64,000 nucleotides of DNA from Neurospora tetrasperma FGSC 2508 (Eukaryota > Ascomycota > Sordariomycetes > Sordariales > Sordariaceae), in contig NW_009799179.1 of the NCBI RefSeq assembly GCF_000213175.1, forward strand, positions 7,549,981 to 7,613,980, given 5' to 3'. Shown here piece by piece: positions 12,508 to 23,400 of the stretch. Under the pieces are notes generated by a model, which made no database searches, was not told where the DNA came from, and saw nothing but the letters and a program-made list of their open reading frames with translations. A program made the position numbers and the translations under genes. Numbering within the stretch: position 1 is the stretch's first letter; each line of letters opens with the position of its first letter.

Positions 12508-13419
12508 TCACCAGTACCCGCGGTACGGACTCGACTCTGCCGACTGAAAATATTCTGACCACCCACTTCCAGCGCGAGAATCTGGTGATCGAGGCGACCG
12601 AATTGGAATATCATCGCTCGCGTAACTGGTAAACCGAATACCTCCCTGGTTCCTGCCTGTGTTACTCCGCGGTGGGGAGGGACTAGAGCCTCTCCAAGTC
12701 CCAGAGCGTCTACTTCCAAGGCTGTCATCGTATCCGTACGACCGACGGCCGGATGAGTTGTTCTGTTGGCGCGGGGGAGGCGACGATATCCAGCTCCTCC
12801 GGACAGGAGAAGGCGGTCTAAACACCCGAGCCGACCGACTCCATCCCCGATCGCGACCCGGACTGCTCCAGAACGATCCCTGCGTTCGAATTGGTGACGG
12901 CGAATACCCCCTACGAATCGGACTGCGGCCGTGGCGGGCATATATCACGTCGCCGCTATAATCGGAACCGCTTTCTGAGCGGCGAGCCTCCGAGTTGTCG
13001 TATGTGAATGGTGCCGGCGGTGTTTGAACCCTAGAACGACCGTGCAGATTCGATCCTCGCAGCGTTGCGTTGAAGCCATAGCCACCGAATCGCGCAGGAC
13101 CCCTTGCAGCACTGCCGCTCCACTGGTCGGAATAGTCGGCATCATAATCCGAGTCGTCGAGGGTTCTCCTTGAGCCGCGCGGTCTTGTAGGACTGTCGAT
13201 GAAGGATGATTGGCCGTGGGTCCCATCAGCGGGACGTCTCGGTTGCTGAGAATAGAAGGCACTCGAGGATTGACGGTAGCCTACTGTCCGTCGGGTAGGG
13301 CTATATGGGGACTCGGCCCTGGTGTTTCTGTAGTACGGGTCAGGAGAGGATTGGTACCCATCCCAGTCACGGTCACGGCTGGGAAAGGTGAAACCCGAAT
13401 AAGCGAAGCGTCTCGACAT
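12508..13419 (-). CDS. Disordered Arg/Ser/Tyr/Gly-rich protein, function unknown
   Basis: Single coding exon of 303 residues from the ATG at 13419. The frame continues open upstream, but that part contains a CTGAC...TTCAG acceptor-like signal just before the start, which suggests a 5' UTR intron. The protein has no globular domain. It is packed with RS, SPxR, SDY and YG motifs, with repeated SP-P-R clusters in the C-terminal half, and it ends in an aromatic GYW. Such composition resembles RS-domain or phase-separating RNA-binding tails, but no RRM or other fold is present. It has neighbours of similar composition at 15054-16030, 17351-18036 and 18681-19578. Fungal codon bias (C-ending Tyr, Asp and Gly codons) supports a real gene. 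No function is assigned. Confidence 0.72.
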   Translation of the reverse strand: MSRRFAYSGFTFPSRDRDWDGYQSSPDPYYRNTRAESPYSPTRRTVGYRQSSSAFYSQQPRRPADGTHGQSSFIDSPTRPRGSRRTLDDSDYDADYSDQWSGSAARGPARFGGYGFNATLRGSNLHGRSRVQTPPAPFTYDNSEARRSESGSDYSGDVIYARHGRSPIRRGYSPSPIRTQGSFWSSPGRDRGWSRSARVFRPPSPVRRSWISSPPPRQQNNSSGRRSYGYDDSLGSRRSGTWRGSSPSPPRSNTGRNQGGIRFTSYASDDIPIRSPRSPDSRAGSGWSEYFQSAESSPYRGYW

Positions 13420-15053
13420 TGGCGTGAAATTTGGAGCTGAAGTCAGTATTGGGTATAGTTTGGGTTGGTGGCCTAGAGATTCGCCAGAGCTGTTTCGTGT
13501 TGTCCAGGAATACAGCGTCATGTCCTGGTAGGCTTACACCCATCCCTTTTTATGTTTTGCGAGAGAGAGAGAAGCGTAGTGCCTCGATAGTCATTCTCTC
13601 GAAGCTGGTTGTTCAGGCTTCTATCGGAAGGCAAAGCATTGATCGTAGGTTTGCGGCTTCGCATTTCGGACGAGTGTCCATGCTTTTCACTCACGCATTA
13701 CCTTTACCACTTCGTTTTTCCTGCTATGGCTCATGGAAATTGTTGAGTCCATCATGAACAGAGACTAAGGATTACCTTGATCAATCAGTTCTGTCGCAAA
13801 GTGTTTGACGACTCATCAAACCCTCGCGTCTTTGAAGTGACGCTAGATCGAGACCATGAGAATCATCAATCTGGATTGCCATGCGCACAAGAACTGTTCC
13901 CAGGACCTAACGAGTATCTATAACCACCATTATCTATTACTGAACCTTATCTTCATAAGTTGGAACAGTTATGGAAATCTTTTCTCGAAATAAGAATTCT
14001 TTTCTTTTTTTGTTTTTTTGGAGAGAACATGTTTTCATACATATCCGGCTACTTACTCTCACCGCCCCAACAAGTGGGTAAAGAACTGAATATACCCTTT
14101 TTCAAACCGTCGTCAACGAGCGACATCCCTGTTTGAAACATATTCTGCTCCCGCTATAAAATCCGTTTCTCGTCAAACCCTGACATCTCCAGAGGCTTGA
14201 CTCATCGACTCTTACTGCTGCGCCCATTATAAGCTTCATCACACAAGGGCATGTGTTGCAAAGACTCATGGGGAATCCTCTCCTCTCTAAGCGATGGACG
14301 GTGACGGCTTCGGCTTCGACTTCTTGGCTGCCGCATATTTCCTTTTCTTACGGTCGGTAAGGGGTTACTTGGAGTAAATTCGCTGGGTTCTCTCTTCTTC
14401 ATCGCCATTAGGGTGTTGCTCACTACGTGCGCCCCTCGCAGTTTTTGAACCTGGTCGAATTTTCACAGTATCCTTAATCAGTAGTCTGGAGTCTCTCAAG
14501 ATCTGGCGGCGGTGAACAAAGAGATTGGGTCGCATGGAAGTCGGACCATAACACAGGTCGACTGTGATGGTGCAAGTGTCTAGTAGTCACACTCCCTGGA
14601 ATATGTTGACACTTGACACTCATGGTTTTGTCACCACGCCGTTCATCTTAATTCCTTAAGGTCATATAAAAGAAATTTCGTTTCTACTGCTTATTTGGAA
14701 CCAACACTGCGACCTGGCGCAGTGACACCCGTCTACAATTCCCATGATCTCCCTTCCAACTGACCCTACCGCGTAGCAAGGAAAGACACTCGAGCCACCA
14801 TAATCCAACATCATCTGTCTCAACCAATGCGCCTTGCCCATCAGATCCATTTTCCATCATGATACATAGAGGTAGGCATCGACAATCCTTTCTGCAAAAT
14901 ATTCATCCGATCCGAGCCCGCATGATCGGTGAAATGAGGAAATTCAGAGCTTCTCGCGTCGATGGAGACAACGCTCCCACTCTTTGTCGCTGCCAACAGC
15001 ACACGACCCATTCCTTGCCTTCCGTTGAGCCTACCAGTATGTCCAAGAGATGT
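13420..15053. other. Spacer between two minus-strand orphan genes
   Basis: This region includes the upstream part of the 12508-13419 gene. Apart from a small RS-rich frame at 14202-14408 (listed separately) nothing protein-like was found. A T-rich tract lies around 14005-14020. Confidence 0.5.
14202..14408 (-). CDS. Possible 68-residue RS-rich small protein or terminal exon
   Basis: From the ATG at 14408 a short frame encodes a basic protein with an RSRSRSRHR core and ends RSSKSR. The composition matches the neighbouring orphan genes on the same strand, so it could be a tiny gene or the last exon of a gene whose upstream exons I could not define. There is no family match and the size is within chance range. 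Confidence 0.2.
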   Translation of the reverse strand: MAMKKREPSEFTPSNPLPTVRKGNMRQPRSRSRSRHRPSLREERIPHESLQHMPLCDEAYNGRSSKSR

Positions 15054-16030
15054 TTATCTTTGACCGTTGTTCCTAAGACTGGAACCATTCGACCCTCGTA
15101 CGTATCGAACACCGCTATGGATACGTGATGCGTCATCGTGGGTTCTGGGCCTCAAGTACAAGTTAGTGAGAAGAGGTGACAGCATTGAGATAGACAACCT
15201 ACTCATATCTTGGCTCAACAAAAGGTCCGGGGATGCTTCCCAAAGGACGTTCACGTCTTGGTCGCCAATGGTCGACTCTGTCATAACGATCATCTACCTG
15301 GTATGTGGCTCCCCGGAGGATTCTGTAGGGTACTCTGACCTCGGTTCCAGGGCCATGTGTCCTCGACTTCCATGGCGTGCCATGTAGCGTTTCGAATTGC
15401 CCGCTGTGAGTGCTATTGGTTGGGGAGATAGGTTCTTCGCTTGGGCTTGACGGTGACGCGGCTGGCTTGTTGTTCTTTGTGAACCTCTGGCGTTGCTTCT
15501 CGTCATACTTTGCAATGTCGCAACTCGATAGTTCATCGGGCATTGCTATCAGGAGCTCCGTGTTTGCAACACTAGCCGCATCTCCGCAGGGTCGTGCTGC
15601 CGCCGGGCCATAAGAGCCGTTTTTCCGACTGAGATTATTTTCTTTAGTCAGCTTCTACTTTATACTTGTTCAATTCACAGCTTGTGACATACTCAACATC
15701 GCCGCTCGTTTTCCGCTCGTCGTTCATGCTCTCGATATCGTGTGGGTACTCGTAAGAAGATCCGTCCTCGTCTTCCATGTTGCACGGGGAATGGTCGTCA
15801 TAGTCACCAGATCCATATATAACCCATTCCATTTCGGGAGGAGCAGTAGAGTTGGATGAAGTTTGGCTTTGGGATGGCCTTTGCTGGTTTCTCTCATGTT
15901 CGTGGAGGTCCTGGCGACTACGTCTATGGACTTGACCAGCATCATACTTTTGCATTTCTGAATGGTTGTTTCGTAAAACTAGTTGACCCCTACTAGAAAA
16001 TTCATGACGTAACTGGTTGTTTCCGTTCAT
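15054..16030 (-). CDS. Hydrophilic Asn/Ser/Arg-rich orphan protein, three exons
   Basis: Proposed exons are 16030-15693, 15628-15203 and 15144-15054, giving about 284 residues. Intron 1 (64 nt) has donor GTATGT, a GCTGAC branch and acceptor CTCAG. Intron 2 (58 nt) has donor GTAGGT, a CACTAAC branch and acceptor CCCAG; a GAG acceptor 6 nt earlier would add two residues. All junctions keep one frame. The protein is fully hydrophilic, rich in N, S, R, H and Q at the N terminus, with an acidic patch (GSGDYDDHS, MEDEDGSS) near residues 75-95 and an Arg-rich C-terminal half (RRERP, RYVRGSN). No domain, signal peptide or membrane segment. It sits in a run of similarly disordered genes. The start could lie further upstream, because an ACTCAG acceptor-like signal directly precedes the ATG. 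Confidence 0.6.
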
Positions 16031-17350
16031 CCTGAGTACTGTTTCCTGGCTGTACTGGGCGTTGCTTGTTTATAATAAACTTGCGGATGGTCGGTAAGGA
16101 AGAACAAAAAAACGGGAAATCATAAAGGGAAGTAATGAGTAAAGTTACTGATGTTTTTGGTGGTATGTCTTGAATGGCAGCTCAGATAGTCGTCAGCGTC
16201 AGAAGTCGTTGTTCTTATACTTCCACGAGGGCCTTCAGAAGCAGCAATGGGTGGGCATCGTCACGAGACACTCCTCGAACATTCATGTCGAGACAGTGAA
16301 CTAAATCGATCAGAAGGCCTATTCATCACTTTCACAAAGACTCAGTAAGCGCCTATAAGCCAACCATGTCTTTGGTGATATGCTATTTGAAAACTGAAGC
16401 TGCTCGAAATCGAGGCGTTCGGCGGCTAGCTATCTCATCCAGGGTCAGGAGGTATTCGAGCATGATCAGTATTGACTTCCAAACGGAACGAGGGTAGAAC
16501 TAATAGAAAACTTACCGAACACTCTGTTGTATCTCACCGTGTTGATCGCCTTCCTCAAGAACCGAAGGTCGTTATTTATCGCCAAGTGTATCATGTACTG
16601 CCTGATTTAACATCCGACGCGATCCCCGATCCGTGGGCGAGGGCTGACGGCAAGCTAGGATCTTGAGGATATCAGCTCAATGCTTTAATTGAGTGCTTCA
16701 TAGAGCTCGATTGGTGCATCAACCGCCATGGGGTGTGTTTGTAGAAATGGCCCGTGAAACGCTGGGCCAAAGACAAAGGGTTCGTCTGTTGGTTCCATAC
16801 GCGAGCAGCATGGCCACCCAACACTAATCGCGCGGTCCCGGTAGTGCGGATAATGACGCTCTTGTCTGTTACCCAAAAAATTGGTGCATATGATGTCTGG
16901 TCTTGCCAAAGTATCTGCATCGGGATTTCAAAAACTTGACTTGCCAAGGCCGCGTCAACAGAAGAGGAAGGTTGAGGAGAATTAGCGTAATGTTAGCATC
17001 TTATCCTAGCTCATCTAGATTTTGTCGCGACTTCGTTAGTGCCTCATCTCATTCCAGCGGGAGTTTCTTTTCCCAGGTTAGCGCGTGAAAAATAAAAAAA
17101 TAAATAATGAGAAAGAATGAAAAAAAAGAGTTAAAACAAAAAAGAAAAAACCGCCAAAGTCAAAGTGCATACGTCTGTTAAAGCACCAGCGCGCGGATGT
17201 AGGTGCCTGTGATTCTAATTATTCCTACCCTCTGCTGTCTATTTCAACCCAACACTTCCGCGATCAACACTCCCCATGACCCTACTATCGAAAATATTCC
17301 TTCCTCCATGACATCCTTAACATCCAATTGATTCCTTTGTCTACCACCCT
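16031..17350. other. Spacer with A/T-rich tract
   Basis: Upstream region of the 15054-16030 gene and 3' flank of the 17351-18036 gene. An A-rich stretch lies around 17088-17155. No gene recognised. Confidence 0.5.
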
Positions 17351-18036
17351 CTACCAATCGAAAAGCTTCTCCAATCCGTCCCACAATCGTGAAGCCCGAC
17401 TCCTCCTCCGACCACCGCCATCGCCGCCGCCGGAAGATCCACCCCGACGTCCCCTCTCATAATCCTTCTCCCTTCTCTTTCTCTCCCGTGAAGCTTCTAT
17501 CTGGCGTCTTTCCCTTTCCCTGGCCCTCTCGATCTCCCTCTCCCTCTCCCTCTCGATCTCCCTCTCCATTCTTCTGTCCATTTCCTTGTCCCCACGATAA
17601 TAACCACGAGATCTAACATCATCGTTGGTCGCGGCTCTTGACCCTGGTCTTCGGTACGCTCTCGAAATAGGAGCTGGTGACGGTGATAGTTGTCTTCTTC
17701 TCTCGTCAAACCCTGAAGAACCATAACGATCAAAATTGGTTTCGAGTGGCCGAGAGCGAAGGGGACGGTATCTTTCAGGGGAGCGCCCCTGAGGCCGTTG
17801 AGCTTCTCGCGAGCGATAGAGGTCGGGTTCTTCGGTCCAAGGACGGGTGCGTTCTTGCCTACATACATGTCAGGTTCGGGGTCTTTTTTTGGTGGGAATT
17901 ATATCAACACTTACCATCCTGGCACGCTGCTATGCGGCATGCGTGCCCGGCGAAGCATTTCTTGATCTGGGTTCGGCCAGGGAGGATCAAATTCACCCCA
18001 GTAAGGATTGGGGGATGGCTGTCTGCGAGAGCCCAT
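17351..18036 (-). CDS. Arg/Glu-rich charged-helix orphan protein
   Basis: Two exons, 18036-17915 and 17858-17351, joined by a 56-nt intron (donor GTAAGT, CCTGAC branch, acceptor TGTAG) with frame kept across a split Trp codon; 209 residues. The N-terminal exon encodes a short aromatic Pro-rich segment (NPYWGEFDPPWPNPD). The middle is Arg/Ser/Pro-rich. Residues about 135-180 form an alternating Arg/Glu tract (EREREREIERARERERR) that should be a single charged helix. A Gly-rich linker follows, and a short amphipathic end (RLWDGLEKLFDW) may bind a partner. The RE tract is written by a purine/pyrimidine hexamer repeat. This composition recalls splicing-related RE proteins, but no RNA-binding domain is present and no function is assigned. 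Confidence 0.7.
17521..17570. repeat. CTCTCC-type hexamer microsatellite inside coding sequence
   Basis: Plus-strand reading shows repeated CTCTCC and CTCGAT units. On the coding (minus) strand they spell alternating Arg and Glu codons of the charged helix. Prone to slippage in multiples of 6 nt, which would change helix length without shifting the frame. Confidence 0.75.
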
Positions 18037-18680
18037 GACTGAGACTATATGCTGTCAATACCTTCAGATCTACTGCAAATAGGTGCTTCCACTGATGGTG
18101 GGCTTTCTTTGACTGGTTCCAAAATCACGGCTTTGCTGAGGAGTTCCTGAAACTTAAATAGACACTTAGTAATGACGAATATGAAGACCACTTCGCAAGG
18201 TTAATCACCGGGCGGGTGACCAAGATGCTTGTCCATAGTTCTTCCCAACGGAATCAGGCTTCACGAGCCGTTTGTGGTCCGGTAACTTCACCTTGCTCCT
18301 GACCCGTCCCTTCAGCCAGCCATTCATTGTGAATCGGGTGAAGAAAATATCGGGGGAGCTATTATGTAGGCTTTCCTTCGGTCTTGATAATTCAGTATGC
18401 GGCGCAGCCTATCGCCGAACCAGTTACTGAGCCAGCAAACACTCGATGACCACCTTGGAATCAACCGGAGATATCTACGTCAAACGATCTGGACAATTCA
18501 CAATGAATACCCTTCACAGTCTCCCAAATTTTTTTCGAGTAGCGGATAAACCATATAAAAGCACACCATCCTCAAACTCTTCCCTTCAGGAAAATCTTCC
18601 ACAAAACTCAACAGACCCCATCCACCAAACTTATAGAATCGCGCAGGAACCTCACAACCAGAACAAGAACGCAGGTCAAT
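18037..18680. promoter_or_regulatory. Shared divergent promoter region
   Basis: About 640 bp between divergent starts of the Arg/Glu-rich gene (minus) and the broken Gly/Ser/Tyr-rich gene (plus). It must hold both promoters. A 'catataaaag' TATA-like word lies near 18551-18560, about 120 bp before the plus-strand ATG. No other recognisable element. Confidence 0.45.
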
Positions 18681-19578
18681 ATGTCCTACTCAGGCTCCCG
18701 CTACCGCCCCTCCGGGCGCTAGGTAGCTGCACCTAATGATTCCCGGTCAAGACGTAAGCCTTTCCACCCATCTGCCAGACCTCTACGAGTAACTCGCTGA
18801 CCCAGCCAACTATCAAGATTCAGCGTCGTCACGCTACGACACCCCCAGCAGAACCCCCCAGCCCGCTGGCGGCGGCGGCCCCGGTCACGGCGGCGATAGT
18901 AGGGCCCGCTCCTTCCCCGCAGATGAGTACCTCGGCTACAGCTCCGACGACGACGATGACGGCGGCGACTTCTACCGCCGCTCATCCGGCAGAGCCCCTG
19001 GTAGAGCCCCTAGCGGTGGCAGTAGCCGTGGCTACAACTACGATGGCTACGACGATGGCTACGAGGGTGACTCCGACCGCGGTTACAGCCAAGGCGGTGG
19101 TAGATCTCAGTCATCCCGTGCTTCCCTTGCTCCTTGAGATGATCGCCACCACGGTCACGGCGGCCCTTCTTCTTCTTCTACCCACCGGGACGAACAGCGC
19201 TACTACGCTCCCGGCGGCTCAAGCAGCTCTGGCCGACACCGCCCCCATGACCGTGACTATGGCCACGATTCAGGACCAAGTCCTCCTTCACGTCACCGTG
19301 ACGACGACATGCGCAGAGGAGACCCGAGAGCGCCGATGGAGCGTGGCATTTCAGGTCACGAGAGTCGGCGCGAGATACCCTTTCGCTATGTGAGCCCTTT
19401 TGATTTGGGTTTCGCCGGCGGATCGAGAGAGCGTGGTGGTGGTAGTGGCAGGAGTCACCAAGACTCTTTTGGGGAAGATTGGAACATTCCGTCACATTCC
19501 CGTCATGGGCGTTCGAGCGGCAGGGATGACGGATGGTTTTCTGATGGAGAGTCCGATTGGAGTGGTGGGTTCTGGTAA
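18681..19578 (+). pseudogene. Gly/Ser/Tyr/Asp-rich disordered protein with two in-frame stops
   Basis: Exon 1 is 18681-18753 and exon 2 is 18806-19578, with a 52-nt intron (donor GTAAGC, CGCTGAC branch, acceptor CCCAG). The joined frame would give about 280 residues rich in GGxx, SRGYNYDGYDD, HGHGG, RHRxDDD and a C-terminal DGW...SDWSGGFW. Two stops interrupt it: TAG at 18720-18722 (codon 14) and TGA at 19135-19137. Both can be derived from sense codons (CAG, CGA) by one C-to-T change. The frame shows strong C-ending codon bias right through both stops, so the breaks look recent. A second frame (ATG 18736, ends 19393) is open across the same exons but has the Ala/Thr/Val composition of a shifted GC-rich gene, and I consider it a shadow. 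No family recognised. Confidence 0.62.
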
Positions 19579-19856
19579 GGAGACGGGGCAGATGGGCGCA
19601 ATGTGTGGCATGGCTAGAGGTATCTGCCTCTAGGTAAGGAAGAAAGGGAAATTTCGGGATGTAGAAATGTAGGAAGTCCGGGAGAAGTACAGAAGAAGGA
19701 ATCATAGTGGGAAGGGGGCATATTTTAGGCAACAAATGGAATGTGTTGGATGAGATCGATGCTTTGTGTGATTCAGTTCTTTGAAGAGGAGACGATTATT
19801 CCTTTTTATATTATCCAGGGACACTACTGATTACTATTGAATGTCCTTACCACCGA

Positions 19857-22800
19857 CTATTTGATGGTGATATGCTGAACCGCGGTAAGCCACTTTTGCT
19901 CATCCGTCCTGTAAAAGCAAGTTGTTAGTATCGTCAAGACCGGGTATCGACATGAGACAGGAAAGGTAACTTACTTGTCAAAATTCAACAACTTGCCCAA
20001 TACCGGCACCAGCTGTGCGCGTAACCTGTTATCCTTCTGCTCCAGGAACTGCAGCAAGATGGTCTTCAAGTACATGGCATCGGGTGTGGCGTTCGCAGAC
20101 GCGATCGAGTTTGACCTCGCCGAGTCCACGGAGCCCCTGCTTCCACTACCTGCCAGACTGGTCATGCTTGCCAGCTTGGTCTGTACCGTCTTGAGTTCCT
20201 TCTGCACCTTGTCGTATCTGAGCCGGTAATCATCCACGGCTCTTCTGAGCTCAGCGTTTTTCTTCTCCGTTTCCCGGACAAGGAGTTCGCTAGCGTCGAG
20301 GGTACTCCTAAGGTTCGACACCGTTTGCCGCATCTCCTCGACTTCAGCATTGGATCTCTCTTCGACGCTCTCCAGCTCATCCCTGCGCTTCTTCCACTCC
20401 TTCTCCCTGTGCTCGAGTTCGTCCTTCTCGCTTGCCAAGCTCTTCACCTCTCTCTCAAGATCACGTACCTTTTGCTTGAGCTCCTCCGTCTCTCGAGACT
20501 TGCGGCGAGCCAGCGCGCTGGTCTCCTCCTCGATACGATCTCTCTCTTCCACCGCTGCCTCCATCTTGGCGCGCATGTCACGCACCTTGCTGTCCGCACG
20601 CTCATCCACATCCTGAAGAAGACGACGCATCGTTTCAGCCTCGCGGGTGCGCTCGCTGAGCATCTTCCTCGTCTCGGCCAGTTCCTCATCCAAGCTCTCG
20701 CATTGATCCTGTGCCTCCTTCAACTGGATGCTCAGCTCGGCTGTCTGGTCGCGCATGCTGCCGAGCAGGTTCTGCGCGCTAGTATATTGGCTGCTCTTGA
20801 GTTGAACTTCCTCCCGCATCATGTCACCCTCCTTTCTAAGACGATTGACCTCTTCCTCCAGCTCGCGGATGCGCGGGCGAAGCTTGTTAGCTTCCTCTTG
20901 CACGCGCTGCAGTTCCCGGGCGGTCTTCTCTTCACGTGCGGCAATCTCAATCTTCTCTGCCTCAGACCTGCGAAGGTCCCGACCAAGAACCCGCTTCTCA
21001 TCCTCGAGCTTGAGACGTGCGTTTGTCTCCTGACCAACCTTGTCGTGGAGAGCCTTGATCTCACCATCACGATCAGCGGCGAGACGCTGGGCACGGACAA
21101 GATCAGCCTTCAAGTCTTTCTCGCGCTTCTCGAGATTGCGAAGGTCCGCGTTCCGCGCCGCAAGTTCCTCGCGCACCGTCTTGAGCGTGGCAGCCTCCTG
21201 CCGTAGTGACTTGAGCTCAGGTTGAGCCTTTTGCAGAACCTCGCGCAGGTCAGTGAGATCCTTGTACCTGCTTTGGGCGAGCTGCTGGGCGGCGGCAAGG
21301 TCAGACTGGAGAGTCTGCGACTTTTGCTTGAGGTCGTCAAATTCTTGACGGAGCGATTCGTGCTCTGACTGAAGCTTGGTATTGGTTTGAGCGGCTGAAG
21401 CGGCTGCCTCCACCTCCTTTTCAAGCTCATCAATCCGGGCCTTCAGCTCCTTCTTCTCCTGCTCCAGCTCCTTCAGACGTTGCTTGGTTTCGACATGCTC
21501 GAAACCGATCTCCTTGAGACTGTCTTGCAAGTTCTCAATCTCCTCACGGAGGTCCTCTTCAGTCTTGCGTTGCTTGGCAAGACGCTCGATACGCTGATCC
21601 TTGTCAGCGAGCTCTTCTTGCAAGCGGGCAAGCTCTTCCTTCAAGCGAGCCTGCTCGGCCTGGAGCTCTGCCGTGAGCTCTGCCGTCGCAGGACCTTCAG
21701 CGGGTGACATGGGTGGCTGATCCTCGGTGGCGGTAGGCTCTGGAGCAGTAGCTGCTGGCGTCACCGAAGCCCCACCCTTCTTCTTCTTTTTGTTGTTCTT
21801 CTTCTTGTTTAAGGATGCGGGTTGCGTAGGGGTAGACGGCGTGGGTGGTGCTGTAGTGACGGCGGCAGCAGGGGCAGTAGTGAGCGTAGGGGTGGACTTG
21901 ATCTTCTTCTCCAACACGTCAATCTTGGCCTCATCTTCAGCCTTGGCCTTCTTGAGAGTCTCAATCTCCGAAGTCAAGCCTTCAATCTTGGCGTCTAGAG
22001 TGGACTTGGCTTCGGTAACCTTGGTAAGTTCAGACTGAAGCTCCTCGGCCTTAGACTCCGACACAGCAAGCTTGGCAGCCTTTTCCTTTAGTCCCGCAGA
22101 GCCTTCTTCCTTCTCCTTCTGCAATTCGGTCTCAACCTCCTTGAGCTGCGACTGCGTCTTTGTCAGACGCTCCGTCAAGGATTCAATCTCAGCCTTCCTG
22201 GCTTCAAGCTGCGTCTCAATCGAAGCCTTGACTGCCGCAGCATCTCTAGCTTCACTGAGTTCGCTACTAGCCCTTTCAAGGCTCTCGGCGAGACCGGCGC
22301 TATGGTCTTTGGCCGTCACCAGCTCTTCCTTCAGTGTCTTGACCTCATTCTGCAACTTTTCGACCTCGGCAGTTTTGGTCTTTAGCGCAGTCTGTAGCTC
22401 CTGGATTTCCTTATTCTCGTCGCTCTTGACTTCGGGTGCCTCCTGCTTGTCGTCGGTCTTCTCATCCGGAGTCTTCTCGGCACTAGTCTCTGCATCCTTG
22501 GCGTCCTTCGCTGCGGCAGCTTCGGCTTGTGCAGCCTTGAGAGCAGCGATCTCCTCTCTCAGCGCAGCAGCCTCCTTATCGGCTTCCTCTGCCTTCTTCT
22601 TGAAGCTGTCTTTCTCGCCGGATACGCGCTTGAGCTCATCCATAACCATGTCGCCCTTCAGGTTCAGCTGATTTAGGTACTCGATCAATGCTTCGGGATC
22701 CTTAATCGAAGTCAAGGGGGTATTTTCTCTGAGTGCCTTTTCGAACGGTTCGATGGAAGTTGCACGGCCGTGGGCAATCCGGTAAGATCGCAGAAGCTCT

Positions 22801-23400
22801 GCCAAACTGGTTAGCGCATGCGTTCTGCACTGCTGCAGTATCAAAGGAGCACGGACCTGGGTATGTCTTTTCCAGCTTATCCAACTTCCTCAACCTTACC
22901 CGGATCTCTGGCGAGAGCTCAGCGGTGGTAGAAGGTGTGGTTGTCCCCGATCTTACTGTCTGCCCTGCGGTAAACTTGTTGACGCTTGACCTGTCTCCAT
23001 TCTGTAGCGGGTCCGTCCCTTCTTTGACAGGTTCGGTATTGCTGGCCGGCTTTTCAGTATCCTTGCCCTTTCCTTCCTTGTCTGTCGAGACAGGTGTGCC
23101 GATACGGGTTGGGGTGTTGCTCTCGTCTGTATCATCGATCACGAAGGCGGCTTCGAAGACGGCAGGGTCGGAAGTGGTGACGGTTCCATCGGCGGACATG
23201 TCTTGGCTTAGATTGTTCGAAGGCCGAGGTCTCCTGGACGCTTGTGTCCCGGCAGCACTCGAGGTCCGCGACAACGAGCTCGAGTTTCGTACGTGAGAAC
23301 TGCCAGGAGCACCGCCTTCGAGGGCTGCTCTCGCCCTAGCCTGCTCTTCCGCAATGGTGCGGTCGATGGCACCCTTGATTCTCTGTGATAACCACGGCAT
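19857..23400 (-). CDS. GRIP-domain golgin (Imh1-type), trans-Golgi tether
   Basis: Three exons, 23400-22857, 22798-19975 and 19908-19857, giving 1139 residues. Introns use GTCCGT...GCTAAC...GGCAG and GTAAGT...ACTAAC...TTACAG; both junctions keep frame. The N terminus (SQRIKGAIDRTIAEEQARAR) is a short amphipathic helix, followed by about 130 disordered Ser/Thr residues. Residues about 190-1070 are almost continuous coiled coil, broken by a Lys-rich, Thr/Pro/Ala linker (KKKNNKKKKKGG). The last 50 residues are a GRIP domain: Tyr1091 in MYLKTILLQFLE is the conserved Arl1-contacting Tyr, and the ending (QKWLTAVQHI) comes from the 52-nt last exon. Family knowledge: such golgins are recruited to the trans-Golgi by Arl1 and capture endosome-derived vesicles. 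Without the third exon the GRIP domain would be cut by an apparent stop directly at the donor site. Confidence 0.93.

Noticed and set aside
18170-18235. 5S rRNA-like words (GGTTA... GGGCGGGTGACCA)
   Set aside because: Resembles the 3' part of fungal 5S rRNA only over about 20 bases; the internal promoter and the upstream arm are absent.
18736-19393. Uninterrupted Ala/Thr/Val-rich frame through the same two exons as the broken gene
   Set aside because: Codon bias and residue patterns show that it is the +1 shadow of the Gly/Ser/Tyr-rich frame, although it has no stop. I keep the other frame as the real one.
20325-21206. 293-codon Leu-rich frame antisense to the golgin
   Set aside because: Typical antisense shadow of coiled-coil Glu/Lys codons read backwards as Leu/Phe.
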